Numbered from the stretch's first letter, positions 1 to 8,271 are shown. The stretch is 19,073 bases of DNA from CAIYYX01 sp035530135 (GCA_035530135.1 DATKVJ010000020.1:1-19073), one strand, 5' to 3'. Numbers and translations: made by a program. Notes: generated from the sequence alone by a model not told the origin.

Positions 1-1497
1 CAGCTTCTCCGGCTTGTACTCCTCCTTGCCGATGCCGGTGCCCAGCGCGGTGATCAGCGTGACGATCTCCTGCGAGGAGATCAGCTTCTCGAAGCGCGCC
101 TTCTCGACGTTGAGGATCTTGCCCTTCAGGGGCAGGATCGCCTGGAACTTCCGGTCGCGGCCCTGCTTGGCAGAGCCGCCGGCGGAATCGCCCTCGACCA
201 GGTAGAGCTCGCACAGGGCGGGGTCCTTCTCCTGGCAGTCGGCCAGCTTGCCGGGCAGGCCCATGCCGTCCAGCACGCCCTTCCTGCGGGTCATCTCCCT
301 GGCCTTCCTGGCCGCCTCGCGGGCGCGGGCGGCATCGACGATCTTGCCGGTGATGATCTTGGCGTCGACCGGCTTTTCCAGCAGGAACTCGGCCAGCTTC
401 TGCGCCACGACCTCCTCGACCACCGGCCGCACTTCGCTGGAGACCAGCTTCTCCTTGGTCTGCGAGGAGAATTTCGGCTCCGGCACCTTGACCGACAGGA
501 CGCAGGCCAGGCCCTCGCGCATGTCGTCGCCGGTGGTCTCGACCTTGGCCTTCTTGGCCAGCTCGTGTTCCTCAATGTACTTGTTGATGACCCGCGTCAT
601 CGCCGCGCGCAGGCCGGTCAGGTGGGTGCCGCCGTCCTTCTGCGGGATGTTATTGGTGAAGCACAGCACCTGCTCGGCGTAGGAGTCGTTCCACTGCATC
701 GCCACCTCGACGGTGATGCCGTCCTTGGCGCCGACCGCGTGGAAGACGTTGCCGTGCAGGACCGACTTGGCCCGGTTGATGTACTCGACGAAGCCCCTGA
801 CGCCGCCGGTGAAGGCGAAGTCCTCCTCCTTGGCGTTTCTCTGGTCGATGAGCTTGATCTTGACGCCGTTGTTGAGGAAGGACAACTCGCGCAGCCGCTT
901 GGCCAGGATGTCGAAGTGGTACTCGATGTTGCCGAAGGTCTCCAGGCTGGGCAGGAAGTGCACCTCGGTGCCGCGCTTCTCGGTGCTGCCGACGACCTTC
1001 AGCGGCTCGACGGCGACGCCGTTCCTGAATTCCATCGCGTACTTCTTGCCGTCGCGGCGGATGGTCAGGCGCAGCCAGTCGGACAGCGCATTGACCACCG
1101 AGACGCCGACGCCGTGCAGGCCGCCCGAGACCTTGTAGGAATTGGAGTCGAACTTGCCGCCGGCGTGCAGCTCGGTCATGACGATCTCGGCGGCCGAGCG
1201 CTTGGCCTCGTCGTCCTCCTTGATGTCGACGGGAATGCCGCGGCCGTTGTCGGTGACCGAGATCGAGTTGTCCGTATGGATGGTGATGACGATGTCGTCG
1301 CACCAGCCGGCCAGGGTCTCGTCGATGGCGTTGTCGACCACCTCGAACACCATGTGGTGCAGGCCGGAGCCGTCCGAGGTGTCGCCGATGTACATGCCCG
1401 GACGCTTCCTGACCGCCTCCAGTCCCTTGAGGATCTGGATGCTGCTGGAATCGTAGGCCTTGCTCGGCTGGCTGGGGTTCTGGTCGGCTTGCGTCAT
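1..1497 (-). CDS. gyrB: DNA gyrase subunit B, N-terminal part (runs off the left edge)
   Basis: GyrB is the ATPase subunit of DNA gyrase, which with GyrA introduces negative supercoils. I translated the frame from the ATG at 1497 down to base 1 and found 499 uninterrupted codons; the C-terminal part lies outside the window. The GHKL ATPase fold is visible: EVVDNAIDE with the Mg-binding Asn at residue 56, DNGRGIP from Asp83, and the GGLHGVG lid glycines at 125-131. The TOPRIM entry motif EGDSA (435-439) and GGSAKQGRDR follow. The last visible residues, TLITALGTGIGKEEYKPEKL, stop shortly before the family's DADVDGSHIRTL metal site. The start is set by GGAG six bases upstream. The gene lies 26 bp after dnaN on the same strand and is probably cotranscribed with it; recF is not between them. 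Confidence 0.97.
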   Translation of the reverse strand, partial: MTQADQNPSQPSKAYDSSSIQILKGLEAVRKRPGMYIGDTSDGSGLHHMVFEVVDNAIDETLAGWCDDIVITIHTDNSISVTDNGRGIPVDIKEDDEAKRSAAEIVMTELHAGGKFDSNSYKVSGGLHGVGVSVVNALSDWLRLTIRRDGKKYAMEFRNGVAVEPLKVVGSTEKRGTEVHFLPSLETFGNIEYHFDILAKRLRELSFLNNGVKIKLIDQRNAKEEDFAFTGGVRGFVEYINRAKSVLHGNVFHAVGAKDGITVEVAMQWNDSYAEQVLCFTNNIPQKDGGTHLTGLRAAMTRVINKYIEEHELAKKAKVETTGDDMREGLACVLSVKVPEPKFSSQTKEKLVSSEVRPVVEEVVAQKLAEFLLEKPVDAKIITGKIVDAARAREAARKAREMTRRKGVLDGMGLPGKLADCQEKDPALCELYLVEGDSAGGSAKQGRDRKFQAILPLKGKILNVEKARFEKLISSQEIVTLITALGTGIGKEEYKPEKL

Positions 1498-1523
1498 GTA
1501 CTGCTCCAAAGATTTAATCCGTG

Positions 1524-2627
1524 TCAGATGCGCATCGGCATCACGACGTACTTGAAACTCTCGTTGCCCGGCAGGGAGAACAGGGCGCTGCTGTTGGCGT
1601 CGCCCAGGCGGCACTCGATCTCCTCGCCGGCGACGTTGTTCAACACGTCGAGCATGTAATTGACGTTGAAGCCGATGTCGATCGAGTCGCCCTGGTAGTC
1701 GATCTCGATCTCTTCCTGGGCCTCTTCGCGCTCGGTGTTGTTGCTGATGATCTTCAGGCTGCCGGGCGTGAACACCAGGCGCACGCCCGGCGTCTTCTCG
1801 TTGGTGAGAATCTTGACGCGCAGCAGCGACTGCAGCAGGCCGCTGCGCGACAGCTTGACCAGGTTGTTGTGCCCCTGGGGAATGACGCGCTCGTAGTCCG
1901 GGAACTTGCCGTCGATCAGCTTGGAGATGAATTCGATGGTGCCGAAGCGGAACAGCGCCTGGGTCGGGGCCAGCGCGACCTCCAGCACCTCGTCGTTGTC
2001 GGCGAGCTGCCGCGACAGTTCGAGCACGGTCTTCCTCGGCAGGATCACCTCGATGGGCTGCTGCTGCTCGCTCAGGGTCTCGCTGGCGTACGCTAGGCGG
2101 TGGCCGTCGGTGGCGACCATGCGCATCTCGTTGCCCTTGACCACCAGCAGCAGGCCGTTGAGGTAATAACGGATGTCCTGCTGGGCCATCGCATACTGCA
2201 CCAGGGCGAGCAGGCGCTTGAACTGCTTCTGGGTGACCTTGAGGCGGGTCTGGCCGGCTTCGGCCTGGGCCATGCGCGGAAAGTCTTCGGCCGGCAGCGT
2301 CTGCAGGTTGAAACGGCTCCTGCCGGCCTTGACCTGGAGGCGCTTGTCCTCGAAGTTGAGATTGACCTCGCTGTCCTCGGGCAGGGAACGCAGGATGTCC
2401 TGCAGCTTGCGCGCGCCGACGGTCAGCGCGGCGGTATCGCTGCCGCCGGTCTCGGCGCCGGTCTTGATCTGGATTTCGATGTCGGTGGCGAGCAGCGTCA
2501 GCTTGCCGTCCACCTTCTCGATCAGGACGTTCGAGAGGATGGGCAGGGTGTGGCGTTTCTCGACGATGCCACAGACCGATTGCAGCGGTTCGAGGATTTG
2601 GTTACGGGGGCCTTTAAATAAGAGCAT
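1524..2627 (-). CDS. dnaN: DNA polymerase III beta subunit (sliding clamp)
   Basis: DnaN forms the dimeric ring that holds DNA polymerase III and many repair proteins on DNA. The 367-residue product has the family's usual length. Recognisable segments are the N-terminal LEPLQSVCGIVEKRHTLPIL, the middle ATDGHRLAYA in the second clamp domain, and the C-terminal MPMRI, which matches the MPMR ending that forms part of the client-binding pocket in E. coli. The ATG at 2627 is preceded by GGAGG (complement of 2635-2639) with a 7-base spacer, which fixes the start. It lies 207 bp downstream of dnaA, in the order dnaA-dnaN-gyrB. Transcription could come from dnaA or from the gap; I found no convincing separate promoter. 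Nothing abnormal was seen in the protein. Confidence 0.98.
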   Translation of the reverse strand: MLLFKGPRNQILEPLQSVCGIVEKRHTLPILSNVLIEKVDGKLTLLATDIEIQIKTGAETGGSDTAALTVGARKLQDILRSLPEDSEVNLNFEDKRLQVKAGRSRFNLQTLPAEDFPRMAQAEAGQTRLKVTQKQFKRLLALVQYAMAQQDIRYYLNGLLLVVKGNEMRMVATDGHRLAYASETLSEQQQPIEVILPRKTVLELSRQLADNDEVLEVALAPTQALFRFGTIEFISKLIDGKFPDYERVIPQGHNNLVKLSRSGLLQSLLRVKILTNEKTPGVRLVFTPGSLKIISNNTEREEAQEEIEIDYQGDSIDIGFNVNYMLDVLNNVAGEEIECRLGDANSSALFSLPGNESFKYVVMPMRI

Positions 2628-2739
2628 ATTTAAACCTCCAATGAATAATAAGCAAAGGCTCGAACTGTGGAGAAGCGGAATATTTCAATGGTTTTCAAGT
2701 TCTTGTCTTCTGTATAAGGCTATGGACAAACGGTCGGTA

Positions 2740-2812
2740 AGCCTGGGTGCGAATGTGTGCGCTTTTGTCCCGTCGGGAAATTCCCGTGCTTATCCACAAT
2801 CCGCCCCAGGCT
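2740..2812. repeat. Nested inverted repeats beside the DnaA box
   Basis: The outer arms are AGCCTGGG (2740-2747) and CCCAGGCT (2805-2812), perfectly complementary over 8 bp and 57 bp apart. Between them is the near-perfect palindrome CGGGAAATTCCCG (2774-2786, single central base), followed three bases later by the DnaA box at 2790. The arrangement is visible directly. A stem-loop, a cruciform or a protein-binding site are all possible; no T-run follows on either strand, so it does not look like a standard terminator. Confidence 0.55.
2790..2798 (+). promoter_or_regulatory. DnaA box TTATCCACA (dnaN-dnaA gap)
   Basis: This is an exact match to the consensus high-affinity DnaA box (TTATNCACA). 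It lies 37 bp beyond the dnaA stop codon and inside a larger inverted repeat. It may contribute to origin function or control transcription entering dnaN. Confidence 0.8.
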
Positions 2813-2834
2813 CATACATGAGTTGTTCATCGGC

Positions 2835-4202
<1,368 letters not shown>

Positions 4203-4309
4203 CGTATCGCGGAGACCTGCGGTATTGGCAGGTATTTTATTGATATTATTATATTATTCAGATCGCGGTGGCGGCATCTTCAACCTCCCGGCGATCATCG
4301 GCAGGGGCC

Positions 4310-4338
4310 ATTCTAGCGGGTTTGCGGAGAGTTATCCA
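4310..4338 (-). promoter_or_regulatory. Candidate dnaA promoter overlapping a DnaA box
   Basis: On the minus strand, TGGATA (4338-4333, 4/6 match to the -35 consensus) and TAGAAT (4315-4310, 5/6 match to the -10) are separated by 17 bp. The -35 element lies inside the DnaA box at 4332-4340, so DnaA bound there would block RNA polymerase. Transcription would start near 4303, leaving a leader of about 100 nt that crosses the AT-rich run before the dnaA start. Confidence 0.5.
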
Positions 4339-4340
4339 CA
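4332..4340 (+). promoter_or_regulatory. DnaA box TTATCCACA (dnaA-rpmH gap)
   Basis: This is an exact consensus DnaA box, located between the divergent dnaA and rpmH promoters. It overlaps the candidate dnaA -35 and ends 20 bp before the rpmH -35, so it can serve origin binding, dnaA autoregulation, or both. Confidence 0.85.
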
Positions 4341-4360
4341 GGCAGGTCAAAAAATACAGC

Positions 4361-4389
4361 TTGACAAAGAAGGGTTTAAAAGATGTAAT
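4361..4389 (+). promoter_or_regulatory. Sigma-70 type promoter of the rpmH operon
   Basis: TTGACA (4361-4366, perfect -35) is followed by a 17-bp spacer and TGTAAT (4384-4389, 5/6 match to the -10). Transcription would begin near 4396, about 24 nt before the rpmH ATG. This is the strongest promoter-like sequence I found in the window and suits a ribosomal protein operon. Confidence 0.75.
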
Positions 4390-4419
4390 CGCCCGTTTCT
4401 CTTTCCGGGGAATATCTCC

Positions 4420-4554
4420 ATGAAACGCACTTATCAGCCTTCGGTCGTTCGCCGCAAGCGCACCCACGGCTTCCTCGTGCGCATGCGCACCCGCGGCGGT
4501 CGCGCCGTGATCCGCGCTCGTCGCGCCAAGGGCCGTACCCGTCTGGCCGTCTGA
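4420..4554 (+). CDS. rpmH: 50S ribosomal protein L34
   Basis: L34 is a small, very basic protein of the large ribosomal subunit. The 44-residue product, starting MKRTYQPSVVRRKRTHGF and ending RAKGRTRLAV, has the family's usual length and is rich in Arg and Lys as required for rRNA binding. A GGGG stretch nine bases before the ATG is a weak ribosome-binding site. It is the first gene of the rightward operon, preceded by a strong promoter, and lies 25 bp ahead of the proposed rnpA start. The rpmH-rnpA pairing beside dnaA is widely conserved. Confidence 0.98.
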   Translation: MKRTYQPSVVRRKRTHGFLVRMRTRGGRAVIRARRAKGRTRLAV

Positions 4555-4579
4555 CGCCGAAATCTGCGGTGGAGGACGC

Positions 4580-4942
4580 ATCGAGCTCGTCGATTTCGGC
4601 TTCGGCGACGGCTGCAGGTTGCGCCGGGCGGAAGAATTCTCGTCGGTCTTCGCTTCCCGCCGCGCCTTGCGCGGCGACTACTTCGATCTCCATTACCTGC
4701 CCGGGAGCGAAGCGGGCGCCCGTCTCGGCTTGATCGTTGCCAAGAGATTGGCGCGTCGGGCGGTGCAGCGTAACCTGCTGAAACGGATCGCCCGCGAAGC
4801 CTTTCGCCACGCCAAGCCGGGTCTGCCGGCTTACGATCTGGTGCTGCGTCTCACCAAGCCTCCCGGCGACCTGCTAGACTCCGGGGCGCGCCGCAGCTGG
4901 CGCGCCGATATCGAGAAGTTGCTGGCGAGGCTGCCGCGATGA
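4580..4942 (+). CDS. rnpA: Ribonuclease P protein component (non-canonical start)
   Basis: RnpA is the protein subunit of RNase P, which matures tRNA 5' ends with the catalytic RNA. The RNA-binding signature RLARRAVQRNLLKRIAREAF is clear, and the gene follows rpmH as usual. The only standard start in frame is a TTG at 4619 (107 residues), which has no Shine-Dalgarno. Family similarity extends upstream: FGDGCRLRRAEEF here matches FPRELRLLTPSQF of E. coli RnpA without gaps, and its first residue is encoded at 4601. Between the in-frame stop at 4508 and 4619 there is no ATG, GTG, TTG or CTG. I place the start at ATC 4580, three bases after GGAGGA (4571-4576), giving 120 residues, the usual length. 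GTC at 4589 is another possibility. The end overlaps yidD by 4 bp. Confidence 0.85.
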   Translation: MELVDFGFGDGCRLRRAEEFSSVFASRRALRGDYFDLHYLPGSEAGARLGLIVAKRLARRAVQRNLLKRIAREAFRHAKPGLPAYDLVLRLTKPPGDLLDSGARRSWRADIEKLLARLPR

Positions 4943-5160
4943 GAAGACTGCTGGTTGCCCCGCTAATCGCCCTGATTCGGATCTACCGATACGCCATCAG
5001 TCCGCTTCTTGGCAACCGTTGCCGTTTTTATCCGAGCTGCTCGGAATACGCCGTCGAGGCGTTGCAGCGGCATGGTCCGGTGACCGGGCTCTGGCTGGCG
5101 ATCCGGCGCGTGGCGCGTTGCCACCCGTGGCATCCGGGCGGCTTCGATCCGGTGCCTTAA
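4939..5160 (+). CDS. yidD: Membrane protein insertion efficiency factor YidD
   Basis: YidD is a small inner-membrane-associated protein that aids YidC-dependent insertion; its exact mechanism is not settled. The 73-residue product has the family hallmarks: an N-terminal amphipathic or membrane-facing helix (LLVAPLIALIRIYRYAISPLL), the motif CRFYPSCSEYA with Cys28 and Cys34, and the C-terminal CHPWHPGGFDPVP with Cys61. It starts inside the rnpA stop (ATGA overlap at 4939-4942), so translation is probably coupled to rnpA. It precedes yidC by 44 bp, the usual order rpmH-rnpA-yidD-yidC. Nothing abnormal was seen. Confidence 0.96.
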   Translation: MRRLLVAPLIALIRIYRYAISPLLGNRCRFYPSCSEYAVEALQRHGPVTGLWLAIRRVARCHPWHPGGFDPVP

Positions 5161-5173
5161 ACTTTTTACTGCT

Positions 5174-5192
5174 GATTCAGACCAACTGAATC
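5174..5192 (+). repeat. Small hairpin just upstream of yidC
   Basis: GATTCAG (5174-5180) and CTGAATC (5186-5192) form a perfect 7-bp stem with a 5-base loop in the 44-bp yidD-yidC gap. It ends 12 bases before the yidC ATG and abuts the GAGAG that would serve as ribosome-binding site. It could tune translation or mark an RNA-processing point; no T-run follows, so it is not a classical terminator. Confidence 0.45.
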
Positions 5193-5204
5193 GAGAGACC
5201 GTCG

Positions 5205-6854
5205 ATGGACAATCAACGTCTGATCCTGCTTCTGGTGTTTTCTTTTTCGGTGGTGATGCTTTGGGATGCCTGGCAGAAACAGGAGCAACCCGCGCCGGCA
5301 CCCACCGCCGCCGTTGCCACGCAGGGGGCCGTCAGCCCCGGCGCCATTCCGACCCCGACTCCGACGCCGACCGCCGCACCCACCGGCTTGCCCGCTACCG
5401 TATCGCCGCAGCTCGCGGCGCCGGCGGCCGCCAAGGCGGTGGTCAAGACCGACCTTTTCAACGCTGAAATTTCCGCCGAGGGTGGCAGCCTGGTCCGTCT
5501 CGAACTCACGCAGCACCGTGCCACCGGCGACCCGAGCAAGAATTTCGTGCTCTTTCACAACGACGGGAAGGAATTCTACGAGGCCCAAAGCGGCCTGATC
5601 GGCAAAGATCTGCCCAACCACAAGACCACCTACCAACTCGCCGCCAACGACTATCAGCTCAAGGATGGCCGGGATTCGCTGGAGGTGCGCCTCGTCGCCC
5701 CGCCAGTCGATGGCATCCAGGTGGCGAAGACTTACACCTTCCACCGCGGCAGCTACCTGATCGACGTCGGCTACGAGATCGTCAATGGCGGCACGGTACC
5801 GATCAGTCCGTCCGCCTATTTCCAGTCGGTGCGCGACGGTAGCGCGCCGGAAGGCGATCCGAAGATGACCAAAGCGAGCTTCAACGGGGGGGCCGTCTAC
5901 ACCGAGCACGACAAATATCAGAAGTTCACTTACGAGGACATCGCCAAGGGGTCGGACAAGCACGCGCAGAAGGCCGACAACGGCTGGATCGCCGTGGTCC
6001 AGCATTATTTCGTCTCGGCCTGGCTGCCGCAGGGCACGGTCGAGCGCGAGTTCTTCGCGCGCAAGCTGGCCGACAACCTCTACGGCCTCGGCGTGATCGT
6101 GCCGGTGGCGACGATCGCTCCCGGCGCTACCGGCAAGGTGATGGTGCCGCTCTACGCCGGCCCGCAGGAACAGGAAAAACTGGCCAAGATCGCGCCGGGA
6201 CTGAACCTGGTCGTCGACTACGGCTGGCTGACCATTATCGCCGCGCCGCTGTTCTGGGTGCTGGAGCAAATCCACCGCTGGGTCGGCAACTGGGGCTGGG
6301 CCATCATCGGACTCACCGTTCTGCTCAAACTGATCTTCTTTCCGCTTTCCGCCGCCAGCTACAAGTCGATGGCGAAAATGAAGCTGGTGACGCCCAAGAT
6401 GGCGAAGCTGAAGGAGCAGTACGGCGACGACCGCGCCCGCCTCAACCAGGAAATGATGGAGCTGTACAAACGCGAGAAGATCAACCCGCTCGGCGGCTGC
6501 CTGCCGATCGTGGTGCAGATTCCCGTCTTCATCTCGCTCTACTGGGTGCTGCTCAGCACCGTCGAGATGCGCTACGCGCCCTGGCTGGGCTGGATCCATG
6601 ACCTGTCGGCGCGGGATCCCTATTTCATCCTGCCGCTGATCATGGGCGCGACCATGCTGGTGCAGCAGAGACTCAACCCGGCGCCGCCCGACCCGATCCA
6701 GGCAAAAGTGATGATGTTCATGCCGATCGTGTTCACCGCCATGTTCATGTTCTCCCCGGCCGGGCTGGTGCTCTACTGGACGGTCAACAACATGCTGTCG
6801 ATCGCCCAGCAGTGGCAGATCACGCGCCTGATCAAGGCCGGCGCCAAGAAGTGA
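5205..6854 (+). CDS. yidC: Membrane protein insertase YidC
   Basis: YidC inserts and folds inner-membrane proteins, alone or with SecYEG. The 549-residue product matches the Gram-negative length. It begins with a membrane anchor (about residues 5-22, LILLLVFSFSVVMLWDAW), then an Ala/Pro/Thr-rich linker including PTPTPTPT, then the large periplasmic beta domain (about 80-340), and a C-terminal five-helix insertase core. The positively charged groove residue is Lys375 in LLKLIFFPLS, where E. coli has Arg; Lys occurs here in many YidC proteins. Conserved stretches AASYKSMAKMK, INPLGGCLPIVVQIPVFISLYWVL and LVLYWTVNNMLSIAQQW confirm the family. It is in one run with rpmH, rnpA and yidD, and ends 3 bp before mnmE. 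Confidence 0.98.
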   Translation: MDNQRLILLLVFSFSVVMLWDAWQKQEQPAPAPTAAVATQGAVSPGAIPTPTPTPTAAPTGLPATVSPQLAAPAAAKAVVKTDLFNAEISAEGGSLVRLELTQHRATGDPSKNFVLFHNDGKEFYEAQSGLIGKDLPNHKTTYQLAANDYQLKDGRDSLEVRLVAPPVDGIQVAKTYTFHRGSYLIDVGYEIVNGGTVPISPSAYFQSVRDGSAPEGDPKMTKASFNGGAVYTEHDKYQKFTYEDIAKGSDKHAQKADNGWIAVVQHYFVSAWLPQGTVEREFFARKLADNLYGLGVIVPVATIAPGATGKVMVPLYAGPQEQEKLAKIAPGLNLVVDYGWLTIIAAPLFWVLEQIHRWVGNWGWAIIGLTVLLKLIFFPLSAASYKSMAKMKLVTPKMAKLKEQYGDDRARLNQEMMELYKREKINPLGGCLPIVVQIPVFISLYWVLLSTVEMRYAPWLGWIHDLSARDPYFILPLIMGATMLVQQRLNPAPPDPIQAKVMMFMPIVFTAMFMFSPAGLVLYWTVNNMLSIAQQWQITRLIKAGAKK

Positions 6855-6857
6855 GCG

Positions 6858-8207
6858 GTGGACGCTGAGCGTCCCGCCGACACCATCGCGGCGGTCGCCA
6901 CCGCGCCCGGGCGGGGCGGCATCGGGGTGGTGCGGGTCTCGGGGCGCGAGCTGCTGGGGTTTGCCGAGGCACTGAGCGGCAAGCGGCCGCAGCCGCGACT
7001 GGCCACCCTCGCCGCCTTCACGGACGCCGCCGGGGAGATCATCGACCAGGGCATCCTGCTCTATTTTCCAGCGCCGCACTCCTTCACCGGCGAGGACGTG
7101 CTGGAACTCCAGGGCCACGGCGGTCCGGTCGTGCTGCAGCTGCTGCTTTCCCGCTGCCTGGAATTCGGCGCGCGCCTGGCCGAGCCCGGCGAGTTTACCC
7201 GCCGCGCCTACCTGAACGACAAGCTCGATCTGGTCCAGGCCGAGGCCGTGGCCGACCTGATCGAGGCCGCCACGGCGCAAGCGGCGCGTTCGGCGCTGCG
7301 CTCGATCACCGGCGAGTTCTCGCGGGCGGTCTATGCCCTGGTCGATCGTCTGATCGAGCTGCGCATGCTGGTCGAGGCGACGCTGGATTTTCCCGAGGAG
7401 GAGATCGACGTGGTCCGCGACACCGACGCCGCCCAGCGTCTGGCGATGTTGCGAACCGATGTCGCGGCGATCCGGGCGCGCGCCCGGCAGGGCAGCTTGC
7501 TGCGCGATGGTCTGCACGTGGTGCTGGCCGGGCCGCCCAACGTCGGTAAGTCCTCGCTGCTGAACCGCTTGGCCGGGGAGGACCGGGCCATCGTCACGGC
7601 CATCGCCGGCACCACCCGCGATGCGTTGAGGGAGACCATCCAGATCGAGGGCATTCCGCTGCACGTCGTCGATACCGCTGGCCTGCGCGAGACCGAGGAC
7701 GAACTGGAGCGGCTCGGGATCGAACGCAGCTGGCGCGAGATCGGGCGCGCCGACGTCGTCTTGCAGCTGGTCGATGCCGGGGCCGGCGTCGCCGATCCGG
7801 ACCTCATCATCGCCGAGCGCTTGCCGGCCGGCGTCCCCCGCATCCTGATCTACAACAAGTGCGATCTCGCCGGACTGCCCGCCGAACGACGCAGCGACGA
7901 CGGCCGCGTCAGCCTGGTGCTCTCGGCCAAGACCGGCGACGGCATCGGCCTGCTCCACGACGAGCTGCTGCGCGTGGCCGGTTGGGTTGGCCACGGCGAG
8001 GACGCGATCCTCGCCAGGAGGCGTCACCTCGAAGCGCTGGCCGGAGCCGAAGACCATCTTGGTCGGGCGACGGCGGAGCTCTCCCGTCTGGAGTTCTGCG
8101 CCGAGGAGTTGCGCCTGGCGCAGGAAGCCCTGGCCGAGATCACCGGAAAATTTACCGCCGACGAACTGCTCGGCGAGATCTTTTCGCGCTTTTGCATCGG
8201 CAAATGA
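6858..8207 (+). CDS. mnmE: tRNA modification GTPase MnmE
   Basis: MnmE, with MnmG, installs the (carboxymethyl)aminomethyl group on wobble uridine 34 of certain tRNAs. The 449-residue protein has the N-terminal folate-binding domain (TIAAVATAPGRGGIGVVRVSG), the helical domain, and an inserted G domain with G1 GPPNVGKSS (225-233), G2 GTTRDALRE, G3 DTAGLRETE (from 272) and G4 NKCD (333-336). The C-terminal CIGK ends in the catalytic-site cysteine (Cys446). The GTG start lies 3 bp after the yidC stop, so the gene is probably expressed with yidC. Its partner mnmG is separated from it here by about 6.7 kb of accessory genes. Confidence 0.98.
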   Translation: MDAERPADTIAAVATAPGRGGIGVVRVSGRELLGFAEALSGKRPQPRLATLAAFTDAAGEIIDQGILLYFPAPHSFTGEDVLELQGHGGPVVLQLLLSRCLEFGARLAEPGEFTRRAYLNDKLDLVQAEAVADLIEAATAQAARSALRSITGEFSRAVYALVDRLIELRMLVEATLDFPEEEIDVVRDTDAAQRLAMLRTDVAAIRARARQGSLLRDGLHVVLAGPPNVGKSSLLNRLAGEDRAIVTAIAGTTRDALRETIQIEGIPLHVVDTAGLRETEDELERLGIERSWREIGRADVVLQLVDAGAGVADPDLIIAERLPAGVPRILIYNKCDLAGLPAERRSDDGRVSLVLSAKTGDGIGLLHDELLRVAGWVGHGEDAILARRRHLEALAGAEDHLGRATAELSRLEFCAEELRLAQEALAEITGKFTADELLGEIFSRFCIGK

Positions 8208-8271
8208 GCCGGATCGGCGCCGTTCTGGGGCAAAATTGGTTCCCGCCCTGGAAGCTTGTGGATCCCATTCG

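Larger units (their letters stand above)
2628..2834. other. dnaN-dnaA intergenic region, possible origin component
   Basis: This 207-bp gap has no gene. The dnaN-proximal half (2628-2730) is AT-richer than the surrounding coding DNA. The dnaA-proximal half holds one perfect DnaA box (2790-2798), a 13-bp palindrome (2774-2786) and 8-bp inverted arms (2740-2747 and 2805-2812). Two weaker DnaA-like sites on the minus strand are at 2666-2674 (TTCTCCACA, one mismatch) and 2721-2729 (TTGTCCATA, two mismatches). Gaps on either side of dnaA serve as origin DNA in several proteobacteria, so this could be part of oriC or a regulatory site for dnaN. I could not identify a terminator for dnaA or a clear dnaN promoter. 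Confidence 0.5.
4203..4419. other. dnaA-rpmH intergenic region, candidate oriC
   Basis: This 217-bp gap is where the divergent gene blocks meet. It holds an AT-only run with one interruption (about 4232-4258), a perfect DnaA box (4332-4340), a leftward promoter candidate for dnaA and a rightward promoter for rpmH. Read on the minus strand, the AT-run contains repeated TAATA units resembling DnaA-trio elements of unwinding regions; that reading is inference. All genes in the window point away from this gap, which fits an origin here. Only one perfect DnaA box was found, fewer than expected for a complete oriC, so the origin may use both gaps beside dnaA or weaker boxes I did not recognise. Confidence 0.6.

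Noticed and set aside
2645..2650. TATTAT on the minus strand as a dnaN -10 element
   Set aside because: The transcript would start at or inside the dnaN ribosome-binding site and no reasonable -35 is present.
4248..4253. Perfect TATAAT on the minus strand within the AT-rich run ahead of dnaA
   Set aside because: No -35 element is present at 15-19 bp; in a run made only of A and T such hexamers arise by chance.
4619..4621. TTG as the rnpA start
   Set aside because: It has no Shine-Dalgarno, and it removes N-terminal residues that align with RnpA of other bacteria; kept only as an alternative.
5166..8057. Long minus-strand open frame of 963 codons opposite yidC and mnmE
   Set aside because: It is antisense to two certain genes, its translation is low-complexity (rich in Arg, Gly, Gln, His, Asp) with no recognisable domain, and such frames are common opposite high-GC genes.
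8257..8265. DnaA-like site TGTGGATCC upstream of the Sel1 gene
   Set aside because: It has two mismatches to the consensus and lies far from the origin gap; chance occurrence is likely.
7987..8271. Upstream extension of the Sel1 protein frame into mnmE
   Set aside because: It would place 95 non-family residues ahead of a clear signal peptide that starts at 8272.
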